Shown here: in pieces, positions 45,683-56,073 of the stretch
Position numbering within the stretch: the first letter of the stretch is position 1
Layout: each line of letters begins with the position of its first letter
Source: Peribacillus asahii
Lineage (GTDB): Bacteria; Bacillota; Bacilli; Bacillales; DSM-1321
DNA: 64,000 bases
NCBI RefSeq assembly: GCF_003570725.1
Contig: NZ_QWVS01000013.1
Location: forward strand, 335,628-399,627
Direction: 5' to 3'
Program-made: the position numbers and the translations under genes
The notes under the pieces: model-generated
Database searches by the model: none
What the model saw: only the letters and a program-made list of their open reading frames with translations
What the model was told of the DNA's origin: nothing

Positions 45683-46609
45683 CTATGAAGCACTCGGAAC
45701 AGGAATGCCTGTCAACATTTTCGGATGCACAATACATTGATACGCATTCTCTGCCGAAAGCTGCTGCAAAGTGAACGACACAAGGCCACGTTCTACTTCG
45801 TATACTTTTTCGTTACACTGAATGCGCAAAGAATCTGGTTTAATAGCGGTCAATAATTGATGACTCTGTCCAACTACTTTATAAGGAATCACGCGAATTC
45901 GTTCAGCCCAGGTGTAGTTCGTCATTTCACCTTCTTGCAGCATAGTATCAGGATTTTCAAAAAGCTCCAACATATCAGCCGGGATATGTGACTCCTGTCC
46001 AACAATTGACACAATCATGACCGGAGAACGACTAATCGGATCATACAGCTGATTCCCGCTATCAATGAGGCCTTGAAATTCAGCTTTAAAGTCCGCTACC
46101 TCAACCGTTACCGTCACTATCTGTTCATAGTTGAGTTTCGTCATTTCCATTCCATCAAGCATTCGTTTCGAAAACTGCCACGCAAGTGGAAAACCAAGCG
46201 CTACAAACAGCCAGCTCATCGGATCACCGAAACGATTCATACCCATTTGTGTACTAGTAGCCATTTCTGCCACTTGAAACGAGAAGAAATAATGGAGCCC
46301 AAGTAAAATTCCTCCTGATAAAAAGGTCACAAAATACAGTGTCATAAGTGTCTTCAAAAAGAGTTTTAAACGAATAAAGCCAAATACAGTCAACACCATA
46401 AAGACGGAAAATAATAATTTCATATAGATGTTATCAGTCAAAGCAGAATATGAAGTGAATGCCAACGCGATAATGAAGGAACCGATTAAACCACCTGCTA
46501 CCAGCCGCCATAACGGTACTCGTCGCTTTAAGATGATCGCAGTCCAATACAAAAGAAGACAGTCAAAAAGCCAATTTAATAGCCAAATGATATCTACGTA
46601 TACTGTCAA
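45683..46609 (-). CDS. spoIIGA: Pro-SigE processing protease SpoIIGA
   Basis: Membrane aspartic protease that activates pro-SigE under the SpoIIR signal. From TTG 46607-46609 (AAAGGAGTG upstream) it has 308 residues and begins TVYVDIIWLLNW like B. subtilis. Five hydrophobic segments lie in residues 1-150. The catalytic Asp in LIDSGNQLYDP falls at residue 183, the residue known in B. subtilis. It is followed by sigE with 142 bases between. Confidence 0.95.
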   Translation of the reverse strand: MTVYVDIIWLLNWLFDCLLLYWTAIILKRRVPLWRLVAGGLIGSFIIALAFTSYSALTDNIYMKLLFSVFMVLTVFGFIRLKLFLKTLMTLYFVTFLSGGILLGLHYFFSFQVAEMATSTQMGMNRFGDPMSWLFVALGFPLAWQFSKRMLDGMEMTKLNYEQIVTVTVEVADFKAEFQGLIDSGNQLYDPISRSPVMIVSIVGQESHIPADMLELFENPDTMLQEGEMTNYTWAERIRVIPYKVVGQSHQLLTAIKPDSLRIQCNEKVYEVERGLVSFTLQQLSAENAYQCIVHPKMLTGIPVPSAS

Positions 46610-47054
46610 GCCGTTCACTCCTTTCGAAGGAAAAGGGGCGGAACTCCGCATCTTTTACATCACCTTCAAGTTAGGGGAACATTTGATGTATCCTAGCGCT
46701 TTTAGTGGTGCATGCTTACGTTCACGCCGCCTTTATTCTTCCACTTCATTTTTTCATAATCATGTAGATCACCTTGTTGATGGTCTATCGTTCTTGAAAA
46801 GAGTATAACGTACCTGCTTTGCGAAAGTGTGTCACTTTTTGTGCTGAAATTGTAAAAGTTTTTCAACCTTTTTGTTGAAAAAACACTATAAGTATTGGTT
46901 CTTTTTTTCAGATAGAGGCATAGCCCCAAAAAAGGTCTAAAACTAAAGCATGAGAGACTAGAGAAAAATCGACAATACTTGTAGATAAACAAAAAAAGAT
47001 TCAAAGGCTACATAAAATCATAACCTTTGAATCTTTTTCAATCATTAGTATTCC
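46610..47054. other. Intergenic region ftsZ-spoIIGA
   Basis: It contains the ftsZ terminator (46991-47038), an inverted repeat TTTTTCAAC/GTTGAAAAA (46859-46883), and a TATACT near 46803-46808 that could be a spoIIGA -10. No bpr-like protease gene is present, though B. subtilis has one here. The small ORFs in this region have no ribosome site and overlap the terminator. Confidence 0.6.
46991..47038 (-). terminator. Terminator after ftsZ
   Basis: Minus strand AAAGATTCAAAGG pairs with CCTTTGAATCTTT around a long loop, followed by TTTT. It lies 17 bases past the ftsZ stop. Confidence 0.88.
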
Positions 47055-48227
47055 TTAACGACGTCTATTACGGTTGCGAAGGAATGTTGGAATATCCAAT
47101 GTTTCTTCCGCTTGATTATTTACACTGCGAACCGGTGGCTCATGTGTTTCTTCTCTTTTCACTTCACGCTTCATAGTTGGCTGCTGTGATGGCTGTTGAG
47201 GTTGTGATTGTGGTTGTGTTCTCGGTTGCTGTTGTCCAAATGAAGGACGTGCAGCCTGACGTAATGGTTGCTCTACTTCATTGAAGCCTGTTGCAATAAC
47301 CGTTACAACAATTTCATCTTTTAAATTCTCATTAATGACCGAACCAAAAATCATGTTTACCTCTTGATCAGACGCAGTCGCTACAATATCAGCTGCTTCC
47401 TGAACTTCAAATAAACTTAAATTCGTACCACCTGTAATATTCATAAGCACACCTTGTGCACCATCAATGGATTTTTCAAGCAATGGACTGGAGATTGCTT
47501 TTTTGGCAGCTTCTGTTGCACGATTTTCTCCAGAGGCAATTCCAATTCCCATAAGGGCAGAGCCTTTGTTTGACATAATCGTCTTCACATCGGCAAAATC
47601 GAGGTTAATCAAACCTGGTGTAGCAATCAAATCTGAAATACCTTGTACCCCTTGGCGAAGAACATTATCCGCTTCACGGAATGCTTCAAGCATCGGTGTA
47701 CTTTTATCAACAATTTCTAAAAGACGATCGTTTGGAATGACAATTAACGTGTCTACCGATTCCTTCATCGCTGAAATGCCGCCTTGGGCCTGTGTCGCAC
47801 GCTTGCGTCCTTCGAATGTAAATGGACGAGTAACCACTCCAACCGTTAGCGCTCCTAAATCTCTTGCAATTTGCGCAATAACCGGAGCTGCACCAGTCCC
47901 TGTTCCGCCACCCATACCAGCAGTAACAAACACCATATCTGCACCACGAAGAGCTTCTTCGATTTGTTCTTTACTTTCTTCGGCCGCTTTCTTCCCAACC
48001 TCTGGATTCGCACCGGCACCTAATCCACGTGTTAATTTACCGCCGATTTGCATCTTTACTTCTGCTTTAGATAGATTAAGAGCTTGAGCATCGGTGTTCA
48101 CAGCAATAAATTCTACACCTTGTACTCCATGCTCAATCATACGGTTCACAGCATTGTTTCCGCCGCCGCCAACACCTATAACTTTTATCATTGCTAATTG
48201 TTCTAAATTAGAATCAAACTCTAACAT
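47055..48227 (-). CDS. ftsZ: Cell division GTPase FtsZ
   Basis: Tubulin-like GTPase forming the Z-ring. 390 residues: [16 protein letters not shown] near 14-30, tubulin signature [10 protein letters not shown] near 105-114, a variable glutamine/proline linker (about 325-370), and the C-terminal binding peptide [13 protein letters not shown] used by FtsA, SepF and others. ATG with AGGAGGC. Follows ftsA by 41 bases. Confidence 0.98.
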   Translation of the reverse strand: MLEFDSNLEQLAMIKVIGVGGGGNNAVNRMIEHGVQGVEFIAVNTDAQALNLSKAEVKMQIGGKLTRGLGAGANPEVGKKAAEESKEQIEEALRGADMVFVTAGMGGGTGTGAAPVIAQIARDLGALTVGVVTRPFTFEGRKRATQAQGGISAMKESVDTLIVIPNDRLLEIVDKSTPMLEAFREADNVLRQGVQGISDLIATPGLINLDFADVKTIMSNKGSALMGIGIASGENRATEAAKKAISSPLLEKSIDGAQGVLMNITGGTNLSLFEVQEAADIVATASDQEVNMIFGSVINENLKDEIVVTVIATGFNEVEQPLRQAARPSFGQQQPRTQPQSQPQQPSQQPTMKREVKREETHEPPVRSVNNQAEETLDIPTFLRNRNRRR

Positions 48228-48268
48228 GACAGGCCTCCTATTTTGACGAAATTCCCTTTTTCTTTGTT

Positions 48269-49558
48269 TTATTCAAAAAAGTATCCTAGAATTTTTTTGA
48301 ATTTAGATTCACCTTGTTTTTTGGCAGGGGCCTCTTGCGGCTGTTGTGTCTGCCTTGGTTTACGCGGCTCGTTTTGTTCTTGAGTCGGCATAGCAACATC
48401 AGGTGTCTTTGTAGCAGTGTTTTTCTGCATTCTCTCTTTTTTACATGCATGTTTAATCAAACCAACAGCTGTCGTATATTGTGGTTCACGAACTCCAATA
48501 TAATTCGGCTCAGCCGTTCTGACTCGATTTTGGAAAACGTATTGTGCTAAATCTAGCACGCCAGGCATCTTCACACCACCGCCAGTTAGTACAAACCCTC
48601 CTGGTACATCTGAGAATCCAAGTCTATTTAATTCATCTTGGATCAACTCAAATATTTCAGTCATCCTTGCCTCAATTATATCTGCCAACATTAATTGATT
48701 ACAAGGCTGTTGTTGGTCGCTGCCAATAATCGGAATTTGAAATACTTCCTCTTCAGAAGCATCATCATAAAAGGCATGTCCATGCTTAAGTTTAATCTTC
48801 TCTGCATCTTCTGTCGTCGTTCGAAGTACAATGGAAAGATCCTTCGTAATCGTTTCGCCACCAATTGGGATGACCGATGTATACTTCAAATAACCCTGTT
48901 CAAAGATGGCTAATGTCGTAGAACCCCCGCCAATATCTACCAAGGCTACGCCAAGATCCTTTTCATCCCTCGATAACACAAGTGAGCCTGCTGCCAATGG
49001 TTGAAGGGCGATATCTATAATTTCTAATCCTGCTTTCTCTACACATCTTAACGAATTATGTAAAAGCGTGCGTAGACCTGTAATTAAAATACCACGCATT
49101 TCAAGCCGAACCCCAATCATACCTCTTGGGTCATTAATCTCATCTAATTCATCCACTTTGTAATGAATCGGCACAGTATCAATAATTTCACGATCCGATG
49201 GTATTGTAATCAGCTCAGCTGCCTCTTTAACACGCATCACATCATGTTCTGTAATTTCTTTGTTCTCGCTTGAAACAGCTACAACCCCATGACAAGGCTG
49301 AAGATCCACATGGTTACCGCTAATGCCGACAACTACTTTTCGTATCTCCATTCCAATCATTCTTTCTGCTTGTTCAACAGCTTTTTGAATAGATTGAACG
49401 GTTTCATCTATATCGACTATGGATCCCTTTTTAAGTCCCATCGATTTGACATTTCCCACACCAATAATGTTTAATGTATCATTCACCATTTCCCCAATGA
49501 TTACTTTTACACTGGATGTACCGATGTCGAGACTAACGTAAAATTCATTGCTGTTCAT
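48269..49558 (-). CDS. ftsA: Cell division actin-like protein FtsA
   Basis: Anchors FtsZ to the membrane. 429 residues: actin-type phosphate loop [10 protein letters not shown] near 9-18, SHS2 domain (about 85-160), [10 protein letters not shown] near 208-217, and a C-terminal amphipathic helix ([14 protein letters not shown]) after a Pro/Gln linker. AAGGAGGTG site. Together with ftsZ it forms the division operon. Confidence 0.97.
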   Translation of the reverse strand: MNSNEFYVSLDIGTSSVKVIIGEMVNDTLNIIGVGNVKSMGLKKGSIVDIDETVQSIQKAVEQAERMIGMEIRKVVVGISGNHVDLQPCHGVVAVSSENKEITEHDVMRVKEAAELITIPSDREIIDTVPIHYKVDELDEINDPRGMIGVRLEMRGILITGLRTLLHNSLRCVEKAGLEIIDIALQPLAAGSLVLSRDEKDLGVALVDIGGGSTTLAIFEQGYLKYTSVIPIGGETITKDLSIVLRTTTEDAEKIKLKHGHAFYDDASEEEVFQIPIIGSDQQQPCNQLMLADIIEARMTEIFELIQDELNRLGFSDVPGGFVLTGGGVKMPGVLDLAQYVFQNRVRTAEPNYIGVREPQYTTAVGLIKHACKKERMQKNTATKTPDVAMPTQEQNEPRKPRQTQQPQEAPAKKQGESKFKKILGYFFE

Positions 49559-50176
49559 TCCATGGCACCTCCTTCAGTATTATATATTTTTTTGGAATTA
49601 CAACGTTAACGTTTATATAGTAAGAGCAATTAATTATAAGCAAAGTATTTTCGTTCTTAACTTATTTGACAACCTTACTTTCTGCCCGGCAAAAAGGATA
49701 TCCATTTTCTAGCAATAATAGATATTTCCTTAATCTATTCGTCATTTATAGCTGTTTCCCTTTTAAAAACGAACGATTTTTTCGTTTTTTTATAAGAAGT
49801 CAACCATTTTATCCAAATCATCCGAACATGAACGTAAAATTCCAAAAAGTTTTTTGTCAAACACAGCCTATACTCAATACAAGTCTACACTAAGATTCAC
49901 GTCTAGAAAAGATAAACATACGGTTGACACACGATTATAATAAAGCTGTATATATTCTGATATATAAACAGAATGTAACACCGTATGAACGAATCTTCCT
50001 ACCTCATTCCCCTCCAAGAGATACCATTTAAAGGGAATTTCAACACAAATTATACAGTATAAGATCAAACGATAATAATCGCTATATCTTATTTCGGAAC
50101 CTCTTATTACTTTTTTAATATATAATTTAGAAATTTCCTAGATTGCATTGATAATAGAAAGATATCCTTCTATTAC
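49559..50176. other. Intergenic region divIB-ftsA (618 bp)
   Basis: No gene is supported. In B. subtilis ylxW, ylxX and sbp lie here. The region has an 8-bp perfect inverted repeat CATACGGT/ACCGTATG (49917-49924, 49980-49987) enclosing a smaller TATTCTG/CAGAATG palindrome, a minus-strand TATAAT at 49934-49939, and a weak SigH-like AAGGAAAT element near 49736. It must carry the ftsAZ promoter(s), which I could not fix. Confidence 0.6.
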
Positions 50177-50962
50177 TTATTCTCCCTCTTTCTCTTTCTC
50201 TTCCTCTTGTTCAGGAGGCTGATAGGCTTTAAAAAATGAACCTACCTCTAAATCAATAATCCCTTTTACTTTAGGATCTAACTGATTTGCAATTGAGGGA
50301 TAGTGCACCATTTTTTCAGAAAGAGTTTCGCTCGTCGCGCTTACTTCAAACCCGTCATTCATATACATTATAATATGATATGGATCCATTTTTGTTGGTT
50401 TATAATGAATTTCCGAAACCAAATTCTGGATTTCTTCCGGCAATTTTACCAATTCTTCCAACAAGCGATTCAAAGCTTTTCCTTCTTTGAAATCAATTAA
50501 CACAGGAGCAAATACAGGGATTTCCCCTGTCTCTAAACCATCTAATATCTCTCCATTTTCAAGAATAGGATAAAAATGCTTTCCTTTAAGCAAATAAGCC
50601 ATTTTATTATGTTCTGACACTGTAATTTTAATCGAATTAGGAAACACAGGAACGACCTCAGCACTCTTAATTTCAGGCTTTTCCTTTATATTAGCCGCAA
50701 TTTGTGCTGTGTCGACCTTCCATATACTTTGATTTTTGTTTATATTACTCAGCTTTGCAATCTGCGCCTTAGACAAATATCGATTTCCCTCTACTTCGAC
50801 CGATTTTACATGGCTTAATGGTGATAGAAAGTATAATACGCAACCAACAAGAATAAAAAAGAGAGACAGCAAGAATATTAAACGACGATTTGTGTTCCTC
50901 TTTCTTATCTTTTTCAGCTTTGGAATGCGATCCTCAATTGAAATGACTTTCCCTTTCTCCAC
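50177..50962 (-). CDS. divIB: Cell division protein DivIB (FtsQ family)
   Basis: Bitopic septum protein of the DivIB-DivIC-FtsL complex. From GTG 50960-50962 (GAGGTG six bases upstream) it has 261 residues. The basic N-terminus (SIEDRIPKLKKIRKRNTNRR) leads to one membrane helix (about 30-50), then a POTRA domain (VKSVEVEGNRYLSKAQI) and the beta domain. A GTG at 50971 is possible but too close to the ribosome site. Confidence 0.93.
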   Translation of the reverse strand: MEKGKVISIEDRIPKLKKIRKRNTNRRLIFLLSLFFILVGCVLYFLSPLSHVKSVEVEGNRYLSKAQIAKLSNINKNQSIWKVDTAQIAANIKEKPEIKSAEVVPVFPNSIKITVSEHNKMAYLLKGKHFYPILENGEILDGLETGEIPVFAPVLIDFKEGKALNRLLEELVKLPEEIQNLVSEIHYKPTKMDPYHIIMYMNDGFEVSATSETLSEKMVHYPSIANQLDPKVKGIIDLEVGSFFKAYQPPEQEEEKEKEGE

Positions 50963-51101
50963 CCCTTTCACCTCTTCCTAAAAAGTAAAATCAAACACCA
51001 GAAAAGCGACTTCGTCTTATTCAACTTAATTAAGCTCTACATCATCATTTATTTACAAGAATAGTTATCCAAACTCGACGATTCTTCATTTTCCGCAATT
51101 T

Positions 51102-51110
51102 ATTATATCA
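51102..51110 (-). promoter_or_regulatory. Extended -10 promoter of divIB
   Basis: TGATATAAT on the minus strand, about 140 bases before the divIB start and just past the murB stop. No clear -35. Confidence 0.5.
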
Positions 51111-51141
51111 CAGTACATAAGTATGTTTATAGATTGTTCCA

Positions 51142-52053
51142 TTATTTTCGACCAATTATTTCAACTTCTGTCTCCATCACAATTCCATATTGTTTAAACA
51201 CAGTGTCTTTTACATGCTGAATTAAAGCTAACACATCAGCAGCCTTTCCATTTCCCGTATTTACAATGAAATTACCGTGCATTGGCGAAATTTGTGCACC
51301 ACCAATGGAATACCCTTTTAAACCAGCCTCTTGTACAAGCTGCCCTGCATAATGAGGAAGTGGATTCCTAAAAATGCTGCCTGCACAAGGAAGATTGTAC
51401 GGCTGTGTCTCTTTCCGATAGTTTTTATTGCTCTGCATTTTAGCTACAATTTCTTCCCGATTACCAGGTGTTAACTGAAAGATAGCTTCTAACACAATCC
51501 CCGGACGTTTTTTTTGTAAAATAGATGTTCGATAAGAGAATTCCATCTCTTCTTTAGAGAGCCACGCAAGCGTACCATCAGCAAATAAAACATAGGCCTT
51601 CTCTAATATCTCACTCATATCAGAACCATGGGCCCCCGCATTCATATACACAGAACCTCCAACTGACCCTGGAATGCCACTGGCAAACTCCAGACCCGCT
51701 AACCCTTTTTTGCTAATTTGCACAGAAAGACTAACAAGCGAATAGCCTGCTCCAACTCGGATTTCCGACCCATTTATCTCCAAATGATCTAATCCTTTGC
51801 CCAATTTAATAAGGGCTCCTTCGATGCCAGCATCACTTACAAGCAAATTAGATCCTCTTCCGATTGCACGCCAAGGCAGATTATTCTCTCTAATAATCTT
51901 CATCGTTTTTTCCAAATTTTCAATCGAAGAAGGTTCAATAAATAAATCCGCAGGTCCTCCCATTTTCATCGTTGTATGATTTGCAAGCGGTTCATTCACA
52001 AGAACTTTACCAACCTGTAAATCTCTTAATTGTTGTACAATTGCCTCCATCAT
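51142..52053 (-). CDS. murB: UDP-N-acetylenolpyruvoylglucosamine reductase
   Basis: FAD enzyme that reduces UDP-GlcNAc-enolpyruvate to UDP-MurNAc. 303 residues, the B. subtilis length. FAD-site GRGSNLLV near 79-86, [18 protein letters not shown] near 131-148, and catalytic Ser in CAGSIFRNP near 229. ATG 52053 with GAGGAGGC upstream. Its own promoter and an upstream terminator set it apart from spoVE. Confidence 0.97.
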   Translation of the reverse strand: MMEAIVQQLRDLQVGKVLVNEPLANHTTMKMGGPADLFIEPSSIENLEKTMKIIRENNLPWRAIGRGSNLLVSDAGIEGALIKLGKGLDHLEINGSEIRVGAGYSLVSLSVQISKKGLAGLEFASGIPGSVGGSVYMNAGAHGSDMSEILEKAYVLFADGTLAWLSKEEMEFSYRTSILQKKRPGIVLEAIFQLTPGNREEIVAKMQSNKNYRKETQPYNLPCAGSIFRNPLPHYAGQLVQEAGLKGYSIGGAQISPMHGNFIVNTGNGKAADVLALIQHVKDTVFKQYGIVMETEVEIIGRK

Positions 52054-52265
52054 AAAAATAAGCCTCCTCAATATTCCTTTTAGAAAAGCATCACTTGTCT
52101 CTCTAGCAAAGAAAGCCCATGTCTTTTCTTCCCCTTCAATCCTTTGGGGGGATTAAACGTTTTTAACGTATTAAAAGCGAAATGTTTCATCTACATTCCG
52201 ACATACAATTTGATTTAACAGCATTGACAGACGTATCACTATTTTACATCGTTTTAGCCTCTTAT

Positions 52266-52295
52266 ACTATAGTCTAAACAGGGCATTAATGCCAA
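52266..52295 (-). promoter_or_regulatory. SigA promoter of murB
   Basis: TTGGCA (52290-52295) and TATAGT (52266-52271), each five of six to consensus, 18 bases apart on the minus strand. It would drive murB and possibly divIB. Confidence 0.7.
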
Positions 52296-52385
52296 TAATT
52301 CTATACAAATTCTCCATAATCTATATTAGTAATTTTCCCCAAATGTCTGTTAATCAATGATGATTGATGTAGACAGCGGATTATA

Positions 52386-52415
52386 AAAAAAGAAGCTCTA
52401 TATGAACAGAGCTTC
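52386..52415 (-). terminator. Terminator after spoVE
   Basis: Perfect stem GAAGCTCT/AGAGCTTC, eight-base loop, then TTTTTTT on the minus strand, immediately past the spoVE stop. Confidence 0.92.
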
Positions 52416-52418
52416 TCC

Positions 52419-53519
52419 TTAAAAACGGGAATAACGACTAATGTTCAACAACACACCGATGGCCATAAGCATCAACGTTAACGAAGATCCTCCGTAACTT
52501 AAAAGAGGCAGGGTAATTCCGGTAACCGGCATCAACCCGGTTACAACGCCAATATTAATCATCACTTGAATGGCTACCATTCCAATAATCCCAACAGCCA
52601 CAAGACTGCCATAAAGGTCTGGAGCACCTAGGGCGATGCGAATTCCTCGCCAAAGCATTAGAGCAAATAAAAATAGAACGAGCGAGCCTCCAATAAACCC
52701 TAATTCCTCCGATAAAATAGCAAAGATAAAATCCGTTTGCGGCTCCGGAAGATAAAAGAACTTTTGCCGACTTTGCCCTAATCCAAGACCAAACAAACCT
52801 CCTGGACCAATCGCATACAAAGATTGAATCATTTGGAAGCCGCTTCCAAGAGGATCTTCCCACGGATCCAAGAAAGACGTAATTCGCTTTATTCGATACG
52901 GAGCCGATAATACGAGGACTACGAAACCAGCAACGCCGATTAAACCTAGCCCAACAAAGTGGCTAATTCTTGCTCCAGCAATAAAAATCATGACCATACA
53001 CGTACCAACCATAACTGTGCCCGTTCCTAAATCAGGCTGAAGCATAATTAACCCAAAAGCTAAAAAGACAAGGCTTAGAGATGGCAGCATCCCTTTTTTA
53101 AATGATGTAATCAGCTTTTGCCGTTCAGAAAGAAACTTGGCTAAAAAAGCAATCATCGCCAGCTTCATAAATTCTGATGGTTGAACAGAAAAAGCTCCAA
53201 CGCCAATCCAGCTTCGCGATCCATTACGCGTCATTCCAATTCCAGGAACCAGAACAGCTAATAGTAAAATAAAGCAAACAATAATCAGCAGCTTCGCCCA
53301 TGTGCGCCACGTCCAATAATCAACATTCATAATAAAGAACATCGCGACAACGCCTAAACAGGCAAACAACAACTGACGCTTCGCAAAATAGAAAGAATCA
53401 TCAAATTTATAATCTGCCCAAATAGCACTGGCGCTGTATACCATAGTTAAACCAATGGCCAAAAGACTTAGTGTCACAATAATGAGAATTAAATCGGGAT
53501 TAGATTTTTTTAATGGCAC
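52419..53519 (-). CDS. spoVE: Spore cortex SEDS glycosyltransferase SpoVE
   Basis: SEDS-family peptidoglycan polymerase that acts with SpoVD in cortex synthesis. 366 residues with about ten membrane helices, nearly matching B. subtilis SpoVE. NVDYWTWRTW near 65-75, NGSRSWI near 96-102 and the catalytic Asp in QPDLGTGTV near 153 are present. GTG start (53517-53519) after AGAGGTGG, seven bases away; a TTG lies too close. It lies between two terminators, so it is expressed separately from murD and murB, which fits a sporulation role and not vegetative FtsW. Confidence 0.93.
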   Translation of the reverse strand: MPLKKSNPDLILIIVTLSLLAIGLTMVYSASAIWADYKFDDSFYFAKRQLLFACLGVVAMFFIMNVDYWTWRTWAKLLIIVCFILLLAVLVPGIGMTRNGSRSWIGVGAFSVQPSEFMKLAMIAFLAKFLSERQKLITSFKKGMLPSLSLVFLAFGLIMLQPDLGTGTVMVGTCMVMIFIAGARISHFVGLGLIGVAGFVVLVLSAPYRIKRITSFLDPWEDPLGSGFQMIQSLYAIGPGGLFGLGLGQSRQKFFYLPEPQTDFIFAILSEELGFIGGSLVLFLFALMLWRGIRIALGAPDLYGSLVAVGIIGMVAIQVMINIGVVTGLMPVTGITLPLLSYGGSSLTLMLMAIGVLLNISRYSRF

Positions 53520-53603
53520 AGACAATCCACCTCTAAGAAGATTTTAGAGCCTTTTGCGAGCAACACCAGCTGAAGTCGTACATAGGCAGGCTATACTTTA
53601 GTC

Positions 53604-53638
53604 AAAAAAAAAGCGATAACCACCATTATCGCTTTTTT
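53604..53638 (-). terminator. Terminator after murD
   Basis: GCGATAA/TTATCGC with a six-base loop, followed by nine T on the minus strand. Confidence 0.92.
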
Positions 53639-53706
53639 CTAAGATGTCGAAGTGAAAGCAATACTGCTTTCTTCTGTAAAGCCCAAATACTTTCAATAAA
53701 AAGCTC

Positions 53707-55059
53707 TTACTTCAGCTTATGCACAGCCTCCATAAACATGTCCCCTCTTTGCTCAAATGTTTTATATTGATCCCAGCTTGCACAAGCAGGAGAAAGGAGA
53801 ATGCAGTCGCCCTCGTTTGATAATTCGAAAGCAACTGGAACAGCCGTTACTACATTATCGACACGTTTAATATTCGTTATTCCTATTTCTTTTGCTACAC
53901 GTTCAATTTTCTCTGCTGTTTGCCCAAATGTCACAACAGCTTTCACATTTTTCATACTCGCCTTCAATTCGTCAAACTCATTGCCGCGATCCAGGCCGCC
54001 AGCTAGTAAAATCGTTGGTTCTGAGAAAGACGCAAGCGCCTTAGAAGCAGCCAAAATATTCGTCGCTTTTGAATCATTATAAAATTTACGATTCTTTATT
54101 GTGGCTACATATTGCAAACGGTGTTCTACTCCATGAAACGACGACAGTACCGATTGAATCGCTTCATTTGAAACATCTTTTAATTTCACAGCAGATATAG
54201 CGGCTAAAATATTTTCTAAATTATGTTTACCTGGCAGAGCAATATCCGCTGTATTCATCACTTTTTCACCGCGGAAGTAAACAGCGCCCGCTTCTATATA
54301 GGCACCTTGCTCCTGTTTTGTCGTCGCTGAAAATGGAACTAGCTCCGCCTGTGAGCCGGCAGCCATGCGTCTTACGTCTTCTTGGTCTGCATTGTAAACA
54401 AAGAAATCTGTCTTTTGTTGATTTTTTGTGATTGCTGCTTTCGCCTCTGCATATTCTTGCTTCGAGCTATGATAATCGAGATGAGCATCATATAGATTTG
54501 TCACAAGTGCGATTTCCGGGCGAAACTCTTCGATCCCCATTAACTGAAACGATGATAGCTCAATGACGATTGTATCCTCTGCTTTTGCCTCTTTAGCCAC
54601 ACCGGAAGCAACTGTACCAATATTTCCAGCAATTAATGGCGACTTGTCCCCAGCCTTCAACATTTCAAAAATTAATGTAGTCGTCGTTGTTTTCCCATTT
54701 GTTCCAGTAATCCCAACAAACGGCGCCTCACTAATTTGATAAGCAAGCTCTACTTCCGTAATAACGGGAATCCCTTTTTCCAGAGCCCCTTTGATAAGCG
54801 GATTACGATAAGGAATTCCTGGATTTTTGACAATTAGCTCGAAGCCTTCATCCAACAGCTCAATAGGATGACTTCCGCATATCACTTTAATACCTTGCTC
54901 TAGCAGTCCTTGTGCCTCAGGATTCTCAGACAGTGGCTTCATATCATTCACCGTTACAAATGCTCCTAGCTTATGAAGAAGGGAAGCAGCCGTGACCCCG
55001 CTTTTCGCTAACCCTAATACCAATACTTTTTTTTGTGAATATTTTGCTGTTTCCTTCAT
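53707..55059 (-). CDS. murD: UDP-N-acetylmuramoylalanine-D-glutamate ligase
   Basis: Adds D-glutamate to UDP-MurNAc-L-alanine. 450 residues: N-terminal Rossmann domain ([14 protein letters not shown]), ATP loop [12 protein letters not shown] near 114-125, and the conserved HRLQ and NDSKATN motifs. Starts one base after mraY (AGAGGTG upstream). Confidence 0.97.
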   Translation of the reverse strand: MKETAKYSQKKVLVLGLAKSGVTAASLLHKLGAFVTVNDMKPLSENPEAQGLLEQGIKVICGSHPIELLDEGFELIVKNPGIPYRNPLIKGALEKGIPVITEVELAYQISEAPFVGITGTNGKTTTTTLIFEMLKAGDKSPLIAGNIGTVASGVAKEAKAEDTIVIELSSFQLMGIEEFRPEIALVTNLYDAHLDYHSSKQEYAEAKAAITKNQQKTDFFVYNADQEDVRRMAAGSQAELVPFSATTKQEQGAYIEAGAVYFRGEKVMNTADIALPGKHNLENILAAISAVKLKDVSNEAIQSVLSSFHGVEHRLQYVATIKNRKFYNDSKATNILAASKALASFSEPTILLAGGLDRGNEFDELKASMKNVKAVVTFGQTAEKIERVAKEIGITNIKRVDNVVTAVPVAFELSNEGDCILLSPACASWDQYKTFEQRGDMFMEAVHKLK

Positions 55060-55060
55060 T

Positions 55061-56038
55061 TTACACCCACACCTCTAAATAGATTCCGAGCACTGCACAA
55101 AGTAATCCTACCGTCCAAAACGTCACAACAACGCGCCATTCTGACCAGCCAGAAAGCTCATAATGATGGTGCAGCGGACTCATTTTAAAAATTCTTTTCC
55201 CTCTTAATTTAAACGAACCAACTTGCAAAATAACCGATAATGTTTCAATAACAAAGACTCCACCAATAATAACAAGCATTAATTCTAAATTTGTTAACAG
55301 CGCAATCGAAGCAATGGCTCCACCTAAAGCTAGTGAACCTGTATCTCCCATAAACACCTTGGCAGGGTGAGCATTAAAGACAAGAAATCCTAATACAGCC
55401 CCTACAACAGCTACAGAGAAAATAGCAACATCATATTGAGATTGATTCCAAGCAAGTACAGCAAACGCTCCAAAAGCAATAGCTGACGTTCCCGATACAA
55501 GCCCGTCTAAACCATCTGTTAAATTCACAGCATTCGAGAAGCCAACAAGCCAGAAAATCACGATAAACACATAAAACCATCCAAAATCAATAGCAAAATC
55601 CGTTCCTGGAATCGTTAAAGAAGGAACAAAATGATCCGCGCGTCGATAAACTAAATAAAAAATAACAGCAATAACGATTTGACCGAATAATTTTTGTTTC
55701 GATGTTAAACCGAGATTTCGCTTCATCACTACTTTAATAAAATCATCTAAAAAGCCTAATAGACCAAACCCTAATGTAACGAATAATAATAAATATGTTT
55801 CAAACGATGGTTCTGAAAATTTAAATGTCATCACGAGTGTCGCAATTGTAACCGCAAGCAAAATCATGATGCCGCCCATCGTTGGTGTTCCTGTTTTCTT
55901 TTGATGTGATTTTGGCCCTTCTTCCCGAATGCTTTGCCCAAATTTAAGTCTTCTTAAAAATGGAATAAAAATCGGGGAGAATAGGACGGTAATTAAAAAA
56001 GCTACCAAAATCGTATAAAAAATCACTTGTTCCAACAT
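55061..56038 (-). CDS. mraY: Phospho-MurNAc-pentapeptide translocase MraY
   Basis: Membrane enzyme making lipid I from UDP-MurNAc-pentapeptide and undecaprenyl phosphate. 325 residues with about ten helices. GTPTMGG near 50-56, the Mg-site LDDFIK and NLTDGLDGL, and [10 protein letters not shown] are conserved. ATG after GGGAGTAAGGA. Confidence 0.97.
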   Translation of the reverse strand: MLEQVIFYTILVAFLITVLFSPIFIPFLRRLKFGQSIREEGPKSHQKKTGTPTMGGIMILLAVTIATLVMTFKFSEPSFETYLLLFVTLGFGLLGFLDDFIKVVMKRNLGLTSKQKLFGQIVIAVIFYLVYRRADHFVPSLTIPGTDFAIDFGWFYVFIVIFWLVGFSNAVNLTDGLDGLVSGTSAIAFGAFAVLAWNQSQYDVAIFSVAVVGAVLGFLVFNAHPAKVFMGDTGSLALGGAIASIALLTNLELMLVIIGGVFVIETLSVILQVGSFKLRGKRIFKMSPLHHHYELSGWSEWRVVVTFWTVGLLCAVLGIYLEVWV

Positions 56039-56073
56039 TCCTTACTCCCTCATTCCTCATACAATAAAATCAT

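Larger units (their letters stand above)
52054..52418. other. Intergenic region spoVE-murB, where murG is expected
   Basis: 365 bases with no coding potential. It carries the spoVE terminator at one end and the murB promoter in the middle. murG, found between these genes in B. subtilis, is absent, and I see no murG remnant in any frame (none of the GGS/GG motifs). Confidence 0.8.

Noticed and set aside
46790..46860. Spo0A boxes before spoIIGA
   Set aside because: I looked for TTTGTCRAA-type sites and found no convincing match, although Spo0A control is expected from B. subtilis.
46702..47004. 100-residue minus-strand ORF between ftsZ and spoIIGA
   Set aside because: Begins inside the ftsZ terminator, lacks a ribosome site and has no recognisable motif.
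47467..48087. 206-residue plus-strand ORF
   Set aside because: Lies wholly antisense to ftsZ, has no ribosome site and reads as mirror of a conserved gene.
49874..50068. 64-residue ORF in the divIB-ftsA gap as a possible sbp remnant
   Set aside because: No ribosome site, no basic character and no similarity that I recognise to Sbp; it crosses the inverted repeat.
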